This document shows, one piece after another, positions 1 through 8,569 of a stretch of DNA of 37,866 nt; the first letter of the stretch is position 1; every line of letters begins with the position of its first letter. Source of the stretch: an uncultured Lachnospiraceae bacterium (GTDB lineage Bacteria; Bacillota; Clostridia; Lachnospirales; Lachnospiraceae); assembly GCA_902781505.1 (NCBI GenBank), contig CACZJL010000019.1, positions 1 through 37,866 on the forward strand. The letters run 5' to 3'. The position numbers and the translations under genes are program-made. The notes beneath the pieces were generated by a model. It had not been told where the DNA came from, did no database searches, and saw only the letters and a program-made list of their open reading frames with translations.

Positions 1-8
1 ATCCTCCC
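1..8 (-). promoter_or_regulatory. Ribosome-binding site of a divergent gene off the left edge
   Basis: Read on the minus strand, these bases are GGGAGGAT, a strong Shine-Dalgarno sequence right at the window edge. They suggest a gene that starts a few bases to the left and runs away from mutS2. If so, bases 9-172 are a divergent intergenic region. Nothing of that gene is visible. Confidence 0.4.
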
Positions 9-110
9 TTGTTTTGTTTTTTCGCAAAAATAACTTTATCACAAAGAAGGATGTTCTTTTTTATTAATTCAATTTTCCGAGTGAAATTTTACTCTAGCGC
101 GAAAGCCGTC

Positions 111-155
111 TTTTCATTTGCCGGAGACTGGGGTAAAATAATGATAAGTATACTT
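111..155 (+). promoter_or_regulatory. Probable mutS2 promoter with a downstream palindrome
   Basis: A TTTTCA box (111-116), a 17-nt spacer and a TAAAAT box (134-139) fit a sigma-A type promoter reading into mutS2. Just after it is the 10-bp palindrome AAGTATACTT (146-155), which would lie near the transcript start and could be a repressor site. The promoter call rests on spacing and hexamer fit. The operator idea is speculative. Confidence 0.4.
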
Positions 156-172
156 AATTCAGAGGTTATTTC

Positions 173-2548
173 ATGAAACACATGATGTCAAAGGCATTAC
201 ATACATTAGAATACGAGAAGATTCAGGCCCGTCTTGCCGACTGCGCAGACTCTGAGCTTGGTAAGGACAGAGCTAAAAAACTGACTCCTGTTACAGATAT
301 AGAAGATGTAGAAACACTCTTAAAAGAAACGAACGATGCTCTTCGCCGCGTCTATGCAAAGGGCAAGGTTTCTTTCCAGGGAATTACAGATATCCGCCCA
401 TCCATGATGAGACTCAAAGCCGGCGGAACCTTAAACTGTGGCGAGCTTTTACGAATCGGCAAGATTCTTGAAGCCTGCACCCATGTAAAGAACTACTTTG
501 AATCCGAACCGGATTCCTTAACAGCATTCTTTGACGCACTTGACGACTGTCCGGCGCTCGCGTCTCCGATTAAGAGAAGCATTCTGTCCGATCACGAGGT
601 GGCTGATGAAGCCAGTAGTGAACTTCGCCAGATTCGAAGAGACCTTTCGCGCATTTCGGAAAAGGTACATTCCACTCTGCAGGGAATGGTGAATTCAAAC
701 TCCTACAGAAATGCTCTGCAGGATGCGGTTGTCACAACCCGTCAGGGCCGCTACTGCCTGTCTGTTAAGGCGGAATACCGAAGCACTGTTCCGGGTCTGA
801 TTATTGATCAGTCCTCGACCGGATCTACACTCTTCATCGAGCCGGAGGCTGTTGTAAAGTATGACAACGACGCCCGTCAGTTAGAGTTAAAGGAAGAGCA
901 GGAAATCGAGCGCATTCTCGCGTCTTTAAGTACGAAGGCTGCAGAATATATTGATATTCTGACTGAGGATTTGAACATGCTCGTTCGCCTCGATTTTATC
1001 TTTGCCAAGGCAGAGCTTGCAAGGCGCATGAAAGCGACGAAGCCGCTCTTAAACGACGTTGGAATCTTTAACCTGAAGAAGGCCCGCCATCCGCTGATTG
1101 ACCCAAACAAAGTCGTTCCGATTGATATCTATATGGGAAAGGATTTTCATTTACTTGTCATCACTGGTCCAAATACCGGTGGTAAAACAGTTACATTGAA
1201 GACCGTAGGTCTTTTAACACTGATGGCACAGAGCGGATTAAATATTCCTGCTGCCGAGCATTCCGAAATCACTGTATATCACAACATTTTTGCCGATATC
1301 GGTGATGAGCAGAGCATTGAGCAGAGTCTCTCAACCTTCTCCGCTCACATGACCAACATTGTGAGCATCTTAAAGGAAGCCGATGAGAAATCCCTGATTC
1401 TCTTTGATGAAATCGGTGCCGGGACCGACCCTACCGAAGGTGCGGCTCTTGCGATGGCGATTTTAAACGATCTGCACGACCGCGAAATTGAAACAATTGC
1501 AACCACACACTACGCGGAGTTAAAGGTCTATGCACTGACCACACCGGACGTATCAAACGCCTGCTGTGAATTTGACGTAGAGCTCTTAAGCCCGACCTAC
1601 CGCCTGCTGATTGGAATCCCTGGCAAGTCGAATGCATTTGCCATTTCCAAAAAGCTCGGACTCTCAGACACCCTGATCTCTGAAGCGGAAGCCCTGCTTA
1701 CCGCCAATGACGTGAGGTTCGAGGATCTCATATCCGACCTTGAGCGTTCCAAAATTACGATTGAAAAGGAACGTGAGGAGCTGAATTCCTACAAGGCGCA
1801 GATTGAGGACTTAAAGAATCAGCTGACCAAGAGAACTCAGGCGCTTGAAGCAAGAACCGACAAGATTATTGCGAAAGCCCGCGAAGAGGCTGCGACAATT
1901 CTTGCAGGTGCCAAGTCCTATGCCGATGAGACCATTAAAGAGATGAACAAGTCCGGCATGAACGTTAAGGAATTAGAGAAACGCCGTACGGAGCTTCGTG
2001 AGAAGATGAAGAACAACGCGGCGAAGGAGAAGCAGGTACAGCCTAAGGTTCACAAGGCTGCCGATCCGAAAAAGCTTGTTCCCGGCACCCGCGTACACGT
2101 AATTTCCATGGATGCGAAGGGCGATGTTTTAGCAGCTCCCGATGCAAGAGGAAATGTCCGCGTTGCACTCGGTGCCTTAAAATCCACCTTCAAGGTGAAG
2201 GACCTTGAGATTATTGAAGGCTACAATCCGCCTAAGGACAAGGTTTCCTACAAGGTAACCGGAAACGCCAATACCGGAAAGCTCCGCATGGGCAAGTCCA
2301 TGAGCACAAGTGCGGAAATCAACCTGCTTGGAATGACCGTATCCGAGGCCGAGAGCCGCCTTGGCAAATACCTTGATGACGCCTATCTTGCGCATATCCC
2401 GCAGGTTCGTGTCGTCCACGGCAAGGGAACCGGTGCCTTACGTGCCGGTATCACAAAGTACCTGAAAACAGTTCCATACATCGCTTCCTTCCGTCTTGGC
2501 GAATACGGTGAAGGCGATGCCGGTGTTACCATTGTAACGTTTAAATAA
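173..2548 (+). CDS. mutS2: MutS2 family ATPase/nuclease
   Basis: This 791-aa protein has the full MutS2 layout: an N-terminal clamp/lever region, a MutS-type ATPase with Walker A GPNTGGKT (residues 332-339) and Walker B LILFDEIGAG (Asp412-Glu413), a charged coiled coil (about 510-630), and a C-terminal Smr domain (about 716-791) with HGKGTG at 749. MutS2 lacks the mismatch-recognition domain of MutS. In the family it has been linked to suppression of homologous recombination and, in Bacillus subtilis, to sensing collided ribosomes. The LDLR-type motif at the start of Smr reads INLLG here, so its acidic and basic residues are missing. The start is the first ATG, with AGAGG seven bases upstream; ATGs at codons 4 and 5 are less well placed. 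The two-component genes follow after 12 nt. Confidence 0.95.
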   Translation: MKHMMSKALHTLEYEKIQARLADCADSELGKDRAKKLTPVTDIEDVETLLKETNDALRRVYAKGKVSFQGITDIRPSMMRLKAGGTLNCGELLRIGKILEACTHVKNYFESEPDSLTAFFDALDDCPALASPIKRSILSDHEVADEASSELRQIRRDLSRISEKVHSTLQGMVNSNSYRNALQDAVVTTRQGRYCLSVKAEYRSTVPGLIIDQSSTGSTLFIEPEAVVKYDNDARQLELKEEQEIERILASLSTKAAEYIDILTEDLNMLVRLDFIFAKAELARRMKATKPLLNDVGIFNLKKARHPLIDPNKVVPIDIYMGKDFHLLVITGPNTGGKTVTLKTVGLLTLMAQSGLNIPAAEHSEITVYHNIFADIGDEQSIEQSLSTFSAHMTNIVSILKEADEKSLILFDEIGAGTDPTEGAALAMAILNDLHDREIETIATTHYAELKVYALTTPDVSNACCEFDVELLSPTYRLLIGIPGKSNAFAISKKLGLSDTLISEAEALLTANDVRFEDLISDLERSKITIEKEREELNSYKAQIEDLKNQLTKRTQALEARTDKIIAKAREEAATILAGAKSYADETIKEMNKSGMNVKELEKRRTELREKMKNNAAKEKQVQPKVHKAADPKKLVPGTRVHVISMDAKGDVLAAPDARGNVRVALGALKSTFKVKDLEIIEGYNPPKDKVSYKVTGNANTGKLRMGKSMSTSAEINLLGMTVSEAESRLGKYLDDAYLAHIPQVRVVHGKGTGALRAGITKYLKTVPYIASFRLGEYGEGDAGVTIVTFK

Positions 2549-2560
2549 AGGGAGAAAAAC

Positions 2561-3280
2561 ATGAGCATCAAACAGAAAATACTTATCGTAGACGATGATG
2601 AAAACATCGCAAACCTGATTTCTCTGTATCTCACAAAGGAAATGTTCGATACAAAGATGGTGTTTGACGGAGAGAGCGCCTTAAAAGCACTTCCTGATTT
2701 CAAACCGGACCTGATTATCTTAGACCTCATGCTTCCCGGCATGGACGGTTATCAGGTCTGCCGTACCATCCGTCAGGACAGCAATGTCCCAATCATCATA
2801 CTTTCTGCGAAGGGTGAGACCTTTGACAAGGTTCTCGGCCTCGAGCTCGGAGCGGATGACTATATGATTAAGCCATTTGAAACCAAGGAACTGGTAGCCC
2901 GCGTAAAGGCTGTGCTTCGCCGTGCAGAATCCACGATTCCCGAATCTACAAAGACAGCAGCAAGGATTGTTTCTTATCCTGATCTTGAAGTAAATCTTGA
3001 TAATTACTCTGTTCGTTACAGAGACCGTGATATCGAGATGCCGCCTAAGGAACTGGAACTGCTCTATTTCCTCGCATCCCAGCCAAATCAGGTGTTCACA
3101 AGAGAACAGCTCCTTGATAACATCTGGGGCTATGAATATGCAGGCGACACAAGAACCGTTGACGTTCACATCAAGAGAATCCGTGAGAAAATCAACGACC
3201 ATGAAGCCTGGGCTGTTGAAACCGTCTGGGGTGTCGGCTATAAGTTCGTTACGAAGATGAAGCGAGGCGAAACATCATGA
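2561..3280 (+). CDS. OmpR/PhoB-family response regulator
   Basis: This is a 239-aa DNA-binding response regulator. The receiver domain (about 5-120) has the acidic pocket DDD at 11-13, the phosphoacceptor Asp55 in LILDLMLPG, and the conserved Lys of the IKPF motif. The C-terminal winged helix (about 135-235) ends with the usual TVDVHIKRIR and VWGVGYKF motifs. A GGAG ribosome site lies six bases before the ATG. The stop overlaps the start of the kinase gene by 4 nt (ATGA), so the two are translationally coupled and almost certainly cognate. The target genes cannot be told from sequence; the architecture resembles PhoP/ResD/WalR-type regulators. The 12-nt gap to mutS2 suggests at least partial co-transcription. 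Confidence 0.93.
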   Translation: MSIKQKILIVDDDENIANLISLYLTKEMFDTKMVFDGESALKALPDFKPDLIILDLMLPGMDGYQVCRTIRQDSNVPIIILSAKGETFDKVLGLELGADDYMIKPFETKELVARVKAVLRRAESTIPESTKTAARIVSYPDLEVNLDNYSVRYRDRDIEMPPKELELLYFLASQPNQVFTREQLLDNIWGYEYAGDTRTVDVHIKRIREKINDHEAWAVETVWGVGYKFVTKMKRGETS

Positions 3281-4710
3281 AGTTAAACTTGCTCGCCAAG
3301 TATCTCCTTCTGTACATTGTTATTGCCATTGTCAGTCTTCTTACCGTAACATTTGGAATTTACCAGATTCAATACCGAAAGACCTATAACGAGATCGCGG
3401 ATAATCTGTATCACGAGGCCATTGAAACCTCCGGGTCTCTTGGAAATCCTGCCTTTGAAGCGGATTCGCAGAGCCGGGTACGTGTAAGCATCGCAAGTCT
3501 CGCCGCAGCGACCAGGACCCGCATTATGATTGTCGACGTCGATGGACATGTCATTGCAGATTCTTCTTCCGGTTCTGATGCGGGCAGTCCCGTTCTGTAT
3601 ACGATTGATGATTTTAACGTCAATAAGTTTAATGGCGAACATGTGTGGCTTGGAGATTTCTACACGATTTTCTCTGACCTGACCATGTCCGTATTTACAC
3701 CAATCACGAATGAATTCACAACGAGAGGCTATGTGGTGGTGTCCGTGCCGGAAAGTCAGATAAAAAAGGAGGCTTATAATACATTTGCCACGAACTATCT
3801 GACGCTTGCACTTCTTTTGATTCTGTCGATTACAACCATCGGGTTTTATTTCTGGTATGTGCACAGACCACTGCTTGAGATGGGAAGAGCGATTGATGAA
3901 TACGGTAAAGGCAATATGTCCTACCAGATTAAGGTGAAGAATAACGATGAAATCGGACGACTCGAGAGTTCGCTGAATTTCATGGCGAACCAGATTTCGC
4001 AGTCCGATGATTTTCAGAAGAAGTTCCTGTCGAATATTTCCCACGACTTCCGTTCTCCTTTAACCTCAATTAAGGGTTATCTCGAGGCGATGGCCGATGG
4101 AACGATTCCACCGGAAGATATGAAGAAATATCTTGAAATTGTGCTGTTTGAGACGGACCGACTGACCCGTCTGACCAGTAACATTCTGACTCTGAATGAA
4201 GTTGAGCCGGACAAGGTGGTTTTAAATATCGCTCCGTTTGATATCAATGCTGTCATCCGCCATACAATTGAGACGATGGGCGGTGTCTGCAGAAAGAGGG
4301 ACATTCATTTTTCTCTCACCTTCTGTGCTTCAGAAGAGCTTGTTTCAGCGGATAAGGAGCGTATTCAGCAGGTTGTTTACAACCTGGTGGACAATGCCAT
4401 CAAGTTCAGCCCTGACTCTTCTACGATTGAGATTATGGTAACCGAGCACGGTGACAAGGTGCATGTGTCCGTGAAGGATCACGGAAGCGGCATCAGTAAG
4501 GAATCTTTAGATAAAATCTGGGATCGTTTTTACAAATCCGACTCTTCAAGAGGTCGTGACAAGAAGGGTTCCGGTCTTGGTCTCTCCATCACCCGTGAAA
4601 TCATTCAGGCACACCGTGAGAACATCGACTGTATCTCAACGGAAGGCGTCGGCACCGAGTTTATTTTTACTCTCAGTAAGTTAAAAATTGCGGACAAACC
4701 ATCCGCTTAA
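3277..4710 (+). CDS. Membrane sensor histidine kinase, partner of the preceding regulator
   Basis: This 477-aa kinase has two membrane helices (about 6-27 and 172-194) flanking an extracytoplasmic sensor region of about 145 residues. A HAMP linker follows (about 195-245). The HisKA domain carries phosphoacceptor His256 in the motif SHDFRSPLTSIKGY. The HATPase domain has an N box (NLVDNAIKFSP), a G1 box (DHGSGI) and a G2 box (GSGLGLSI), so it looks fully active. The sensor region resembles the PAS-like folds of this class, but the ligand is not evident. It overlaps the regulator gene by 4 nt and is followed by a strong terminator, so it ends the transcript. Confidence 0.93.
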   Translation: MKLNLLAKYLLLYIVIAIVSLLTVTFGIYQIQYRKTYNEIADNLYHEAIETSGSLGNPAFEADSQSRVRVSIASLAAATRTRIMIVDVDGHVIADSSSGSDAGSPVLYTIDDFNVNKFNGEHVWLGDFYTIFSDLTMSVFTPITNEFTTRGYVVVSVPESQIKKEAYNTFATNYLTLALLLILSITTIGFYFWYVHRPLLEMGRAIDEYGKGNMSYQIKVKNNDEIGRLESSLNFMANQISQSDDFQKKFLSNISHDFRSPLTSIKGYLEAMADGTIPPEDMKKYLEIVLFETDRLTRLTSNILTLNEVEPDKVVLNIAPFDINAVIRHTIETMGGVCRKRDIHFSLTFCASEELVSADKERIQQVVYNLVDNAIKFSPDSSTIEIMVTEHGDKVHVSVKDHGSGISKESLDKIWDRFYKSDSSRGRDKKGSGLGLSITREIIQAHRENIDCISTEGVGTEFIFTLSKLKIADKPSA

Positions 4711-4713
4711 ATT

Positions 4714-4758
4714 AAAAGAACCGCAGCAGTGCATGTTCTACACTGTCGCGGTTCTTTT
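4714..4758. terminator. Bidirectional terminator between the kinase and acetyltransferase genes
   Basis: An 11-bp stem pairs AAAAGAACCGC (4714-4724) with GCGGTTCTTTT (4748-4758). An inner CAGTG/CACTG extension encloses a 9-nt loop. T-rich tracts occur on the exit side in both directions. It sits between two converging stop codons four and five bases away, so it should serve both operons. Confidence 0.9.
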
Positions 4759-4762
4759 TCTT

Positions 4763-5311
4763 TCATTTTTGCGACTCATCGCGCTCACAGAGCCATTTCT
4801 CCATCCAGAGGAGATCATAATAACGGCCAAATTTCTTCGCAACACAGTGGAAGCGGCCAGCCTCTTTATAGCCCATATGCTCGTGAAACTGCCAGGAATT
4901 ACAGTCGAGGTATTCATCCGGGATGTCATTCACCGGCACGGCAATTGCAGAGTTCGAATTCTGAATGCCTGCAGCTTTCATTTGCCGCTCAAGTTCGGTT
5001 AAAAGGCGCCTGCCAAGTCCCTGATGTCTGAAAGCTCCGTCTGTGTAGACCGAAATCTCTGCAGAGATTGAAAAGGCCGCTCTTTCGTGAAATGCGGACG
5101 CATAGGCGTATCCAACCACCACTCCATCGTCATTTTCAGCGACAAGATAAGGGTAGGATTTCACTGTTTTTTTAATTCGACGCTCAAACTCTTTCGCATC
5201 CGGCGCTTCGATTTCAAATGTGATTGCCGTCTCTTTTACATATGGTGCATAGATTTCTGAAAGACGCTTTGCGTCAGAAAGACGCACCGGACGAATCTTG
5301 ACTTTGCTCAA
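4763..5311 (-). CDS. GNAT-family N-acetyltransferase (PAT/MnaT-like)
   Basis: This 182-aa protein resembles the phosphinothricin/methionine-sulfoximine acetyltransferase branch of GNAT enzymes. The opening IRPVRLSDAKRLSEIYAPYV, the central FHERAAFSISAEISVY strand region and the acetyl-CoA loop RHQGLGRRLL are all present. Such enzymes acetylate small amines or amino-acid analogues; the true substrate is unknown. The start is TTG at 5309-5311, with GGAG eight bases upstream inside the end of trmL, and there is a single base between the genes. It is the last gene of a long minus-strand operon and stops just before a terminator. A role in resistance should not be assumed from the family name. Confidence 0.82.
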   Translation of the reverse strand: MSKVKIRPVRLSDAKRLSEIYAPYVKETAITFEIEAPDAKEFERRIKKTVKSYPYLVAENDDGVVVGYAYASAFHERAAFSISAEISVYTDGAFRHQGLGRRLLTELERQMKAAGIQNSNSAIAVPVNDIPDEYLDCNSWQFHEHMGYKEAGRFHCVAKKFGRYYDLLWMEKWLCERDESQK

Positions 5312-5312
5312 A

Positions 5313-5816
5313 TTACTTACTCCAGTCTAAACGATGTAAATCTCCTTCGAGAGAAAAGCCCTTGAAATTCTGCTGTCTTAAGGCCTCATAGAGGACGATG
5401 GCAACAGAATTGGCAAGGTTAAGCGAACGAATCGTTTCCTGCATCGGAATACGCACACAATGCTCCTCATCCTTACTTAAAATCTCCTCAGGAATTCCTG
5501 CACTTTCCTTACCGAACATGATGTAACAGCCATCCGGGTAGGAAACATCTGAATAGACGTGCTTGCCCTTGGTCGTACTGTAAAACGTATTCCCGACGGC
5601 ATCCGGATTCTTCTCTAAAAAATCCTCGTAGTCGTCATAAACCGTGACATCTAAATCCTTCCAATAATCCATACCGGCACGTCTCACCCACTTGTCTGAA
5701 ATGTGAAACTTCATCGGTTCGATCAGGTGCAGTCTCGCCCCTGTCGCAACGCAGGTTCTGCCAATATTTCCCGTGTTCTGCGGAATCTCCGGCTCATGTA
5801 AAACAATATTAATCAT
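5313..5816 (-). CDS. trmL: tRNA (cytidine(34)-2'-O)-methyltransferase
   Basis: This 167-aa SPOUT methyltransferase is of normal length for TrmL/CspR. TrmL methylates the 2'-O of the wobble base in certain leucine tRNAs using S-adenosylmethionine. The family motifs are clear: the N-terminal EPEIPQNTGNIGRTC, the FGKESAGIPEEIL loop (motif 2) and RSLNLANSVAIVLYEALRQ (motif 3), which form the trefoil knot. The ATG overlaps the aminotransferase stop by 4 nt (ATGA), indicating translational coupling. TrmL is the second tRNA methyltransferase in this operon after TrmD. Confidence 0.93.
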   Translation of the reverse strand: MINIVLHEPEIPQNTGNIGRTCVATGARLHLIEPMKFHISDKWVRRAGMDYWKDLDVTVYDDYEDFLEKNPDAVGNTFYSTTKGKHVYSDVSYPDGCYIMFGKESAGIPEEILSKDEEHCVRIPMQETIRSLNLANSVAIVLYEALRQQNFKGFSLEGDLHRLDWSK

Positions 5817-6973
5817 AATGTGTCAATAAACGCCTGAATGCGCTCTAATCCCTTCTTCAGGTTCTCGATGGAATATGCATAGGAAATACGCACATGTCCT
5901 TCTCCGCTCGCACCAAAGGCAGTTCCCGGTACGACCGCAAGCTTCTGCTCCTTTAACAGACGGGTAGCAAACTCGTCCGAACTCATGCCGAATTTCTTAA
6001 TCGACGGAAAGATGTAGAATGCGCCTTCCGGTGTGAAGCAGGGCAGCCCCATCTTCTCAAACTCAGAGAGCATGAAACGACGGCGCTGGTTATAGGCATC
6101 CACCATTCCGGCTACGTCTCTGTCACAGTTTCTCATCGCTTCCACTGCGGCAAACTGGCTGTTTGTCGGGGCGCACATGATGGAGAACTGATGAAGCTTC
6201 GTCATCTGTGAGATGATTTTCTCCGGTCCACATGCATAGCCTAGTCTCCATCCGGTCATAGCAAATGCCTTTGAGAATCCGTTGATGACGATGGTTCTTT
6301 CTTTCATGCCCTCAAATTCGGCAATGGAGTAATGTCTCGTGCCGGTATAGGTAAGCTCAGAGTAGATTTCATCTGAGATTACGGCAAGATCGTGCTTTAT
6401 GATGATCGGAACCAGTTTAAGAAGGTCTTCCTTCGTCATGACTGCACCGGTCGGATTGTTCGGGAAAGGCATGATTAAAACCTTCGTTTTGTCTGTGATG
6501 GCCGCCTCTAATTCTTCCGGTGTCAGCTTGAAGCTGTTCTCTTCCTTTAATTCGATTGGAACCGGCTTCGCATCTGCCATAACGGCACATGGAAGATACG
6601 AAACATAGCAAGGTTCCGGAATCAGGACTTCATCGCCCGGATCCACCAGACAACGAAGACCGATATCAATGGCTTCACTTCCGCCGATGGTAACGAGAAC
6701 CTGTTTCTTTGGTTCATAATTCAGGTTATATTTTCTTGCAAGGTAGTTGCAGATTTCCTCACGAAGAGGCATCAGACCTGCATTGGATGTATAAAAGGTC
6801 TTGCCCTGTTCGAGTGCATAAATGCCCTCTTCACGGACATTCCATGGAGTGTCAAAGTCCGGTTCACCTACACCTAAGGAAATGGCATCCGGCATATCAT
6901 TTACAATGTCGAAAAATTTACGGATGCCGGAAGGCTGAATGGAGGTGATTTTATCTGAAAGCATCTTTCTCAT
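5813..6973 (-). CDS. Class I/II PLP-dependent aminotransferase
   Basis: This 386-aa fold-type I aminotransferase belongs to the aspartate/aromatic/PatA-like group. It shows SLGVGEPDFDTP near the N-terminus, the NNPTG turn, the cofactor-contacting SDEIYSEL, the Schiff-base Lys235 in NGFSKAFAMTGWRLGY, and a C-terminal substrate Arg in GHVRISYA. Substrate cannot be assigned; aromatic and alanine/aspartate donors are all possible. It overlaps the Lrp/AsnC gene by 4 nt upstream and trmL by 4 nt downstream. Being coupled directly to an Lrp-type regulator suggests the regulator controls it in response to an amino acid. Confidence 0.9.
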   Translation of the reverse strand: MRKMLSDKITSIQPSGIRKFFDIVNDMPDAISLGVGEPDFDTPWNVREEGIYALEQGKTFYTSNAGLMPLREEICNYLARKYNLNYEPKKQVLVTIGGSEAIDIGLRCLVDPGDEVLIPEPCYVSYLPCAVMADAKPVPIELKEENSFKLTPEELEAAITDKTKVLIMPFPNNPTGAVMTKEDLLKLVPIIIKHDLAVISDEIYSELTYTGTRHYSIAEFEGMKERTIVINGFSKAFAMTGWRLGYACGPEKIISQMTKLHQFSIMCAPTNSQFAAVEAMRNCDRDVAGMVDAYNQRRRFMLSEFEKMGLPCFTPEGAFYIFPSIKKFGMSSDEFATRLLKEQKLAVVPGTAFGASGEGHVRISYAYSIENLKKGLERIQAFIDTL

Positions 6974-7458
6974 AATGTAATCTTCACCCTTTCATCCTTT
7001 TTTTCTTCGTCAAATACGACGCCGTAATCCTTGTACTTCTTTAATACGAAATGAGTGGCACAGGACTGTACGGAATCAAGTGGTGCAAGCTTCATGGCTA
7101 CGAAGTTGGCAACGGACTTCATGGACTTTCCTTCAATGATTACGGTGAAGTCAAAACCACCGGACATCAGATACATGGAAGTGATTTCCTCGTACTTGTA
7201 GATTCTCTCTGCGATTGCGTCATATCCAAGGTCTCTCTGCGGAGTTACACGAACTTCAATCAGAGCAGTCACCTTCTCATCTGATGTCTTATCCCAGTTA
7301 ATCAGAGTATTATAACCGCAGATAATATGTTCCTTCTCCATATCCGCAATTTCATTCGCCACTTCCGGTTCTGAAACCCCCAGTCTTACCGCAAGCTCTG
7401 CGAGGTCAATACGGCTGTTCTTCTCTAATGCGTTTAAAATCTGTTCTCTGATCTCCAT
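6970..7458 (-). CDS. Lrp/AsnC-family transcriptional regulator
   Basis: The protein is 162 aa with a short N-terminal helix-turn-helix (about 5-55, LAELAVRLGVSEPEVANEI) and a C-terminal RAM/ligand-binding domain (about 65-145). That domain carries the typical pattern of two strands plus a GGFDFTVIIEG core, where amino-acid effectors bind at the dimer interface. The start chosen is the ATG at 7456-7458, because AAGGAG lies six bases upstream (7465-7470). An upstream in-frame ATG at 7491 would add 11 residues but lies inside the preceding gene without a good ribosome site. It overlaps the aminotransferase start by 4 nt. Confidence 0.9.
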   Translation of the reverse strand: MEIREQILNALEKNSRIDLAELAVRLGVSEPEVANEIADMEKEHIICGYNTLINWDKTSDEKVTALIEVRVTPQRDLGYDAIAERIYKYEEITSMYLMSGGFDFTVIIEGKSMKSVANFVAMKLAPLDSVQSCATHFVLKKYKDYGVVFDEEKKDERVKITL

Positions 7459-7468
7459 AATAATCTCC

Positions 7469-8557
7469 TTATCGAAAATGATAATATTCATCCACCTGAG
7501 GCTTATCTAAATTTCTGATCTGCTCAGAATAAGAATTCTTCAATACTTTGGCTGATGCATCCGTAACGGTTCCAATTAACGCCACCGGGACGTCCTCCTG
7601 TTTCAGGGCTTCCATCACACTCTCAGCATCTGTCACAACCAGAAGCATTGCTCCGGTCGCATTCAGACGATACGGATTGGCACCGATAAACTCCGTGAAT
7701 TCGATGAGCCCCTGCCGCATGATAAGTTCATTAAACTGCACTTCAAAACCCTTTCCTGTCTTTTCTGACAGGTTCCAGAGAGCTGCTTCAATTCCGCCCT
7801 CTCCGGCTGCATATGCTGTTTTAATCAAGCCCTTCTCAAGGCCGTTTGCACACACGCTTCCAATCTTCATAAGGGATAAGTCTTCTTCCCTTCCGAGTGC
7901 CCTGTCTAAAACAGACTCCCGGTATTTCTTTAAAAACTCTTCGCGGTATCTGCCTGAAAGGCGTCTTGCACCGGCCAGACCGGTCACGCCCGCCATCAGA
8001 ATCGAATCGCCCGCCGCGACCTTTCCTGTGCGCTTCGCGGCGCTGCTCGTGCGCGTCGCGGTCATAAAGACATTCACAAAGATGGTCTTTGCATCCGCAT
8101 CCACGGTTGTCTGACCGCCTGTAATTCCTATCCTTAAGCTCTTTGCATGCTCGTTTAATTTCATCATGACGCGCTTTAAATCTGCCTCTTCCACGCTTGT
8201 TGGAAGAATCAGTGAAACCTGCATGGAAAGTGGGGTTGCACCTGCTGCTACGCAGTGATTCACACAGGAATACACGGCGAGGATGTCCTCATCCAGGCTT
8301 TTCTTATAGGCTCTGATGGATGACATTGCCGTGACGGCCACGACTTCAGTATTTGCGGCTGACGCCGCGTCTACGAACTCTGCTTCATCCGCTCGCGAGG
8401 CCGCCGGCTCAACTGATATGCTTCTGAAGATAGTTGCGACATCCTGCCCGATGAAGGGCTTGCCGTTTAAATCCTTGCGGGTGGCCTTTGCATTTGCCGA
8501 GAGCAGCTTTAAAACGGAACGCCTGATACATGAATTTCCAGCTTTACCTTCTTTCAA
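7469..8557 (-). CDS. PurM/HypE-like (AIR synthase-related) protein
   Basis: This 362-aa protein has the two-domain architecture of the PurM/ThiL/HypE/SelD ATP-binding superfamily. An N-terminal half contains a GQDVATI-type strand and the segment DEDILAVYSCVNHCVAAGATPLSM, in which an Asp/Asn-rich metal/ATP loop is followed by AAGATP. An ITGGQTTV segment and a C-terminal half (SILMAGVTGLAGARRLS) follow. The families make acyl phosphates or activated intermediates from ATP; the substrate here is unknown. No hydrogenase or purine genes are nearby, so neither hypE nor purM is supported. The start is TTG (8555-8557) with AAGGAG six bases upstream, overlapping the end of the 34-aa gene. The Lrp gene's ribosome site overlaps its TAA stop. 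Confidence 0.75.
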   Translation of the reverse strand: MKEGKAGNSCIRRSVLKLLSANAKATRKDLNGKPFIGQDVATIFRSISVEPAASRADEAEFVDAASAANTEVVAVTAMSSIRAYKKSLDEDILAVYSCVNHCVAAGATPLSMQVSLILPTSVEEADLKRVMMKLNEHAKSLRIGITGGQTTVDADAKTIFVNVFMTATRTSSAAKRTGKVAAGDSILMAGVTGLAGARRLSGRYREEFLKKYRESVLDRALGREEDLSLMKIGSVCANGLEKGLIKTAYAAGEGGIEAALWNLSEKTGKGFEVQFNELIMRQGLIEFTEFIGANPYRLNATGAMLLVVTDAESVMEALKQEDVPVALIGTVTDASAKVLKNSYSEQIRNLDKPQVDEYYHFR

Positions 8558-8569
8558 AATGCGCTCCTT

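Noticed and set aside
3283..4044. Long minus-strand open frame opposite the histidine kinase
   Set aside because: It lies wholly within a clear kinase gene, has no ribosome site, and its protein has unnatural composition. It is a codon-bias shadow.
7548..8114. 188-codon plus-strand frame opposite the PurM-like gene
   Set aside because: Ser/Pro/Ala-rich antisense shadow; the minus-strand gene shows superfamily motifs and well-placed translation signals.
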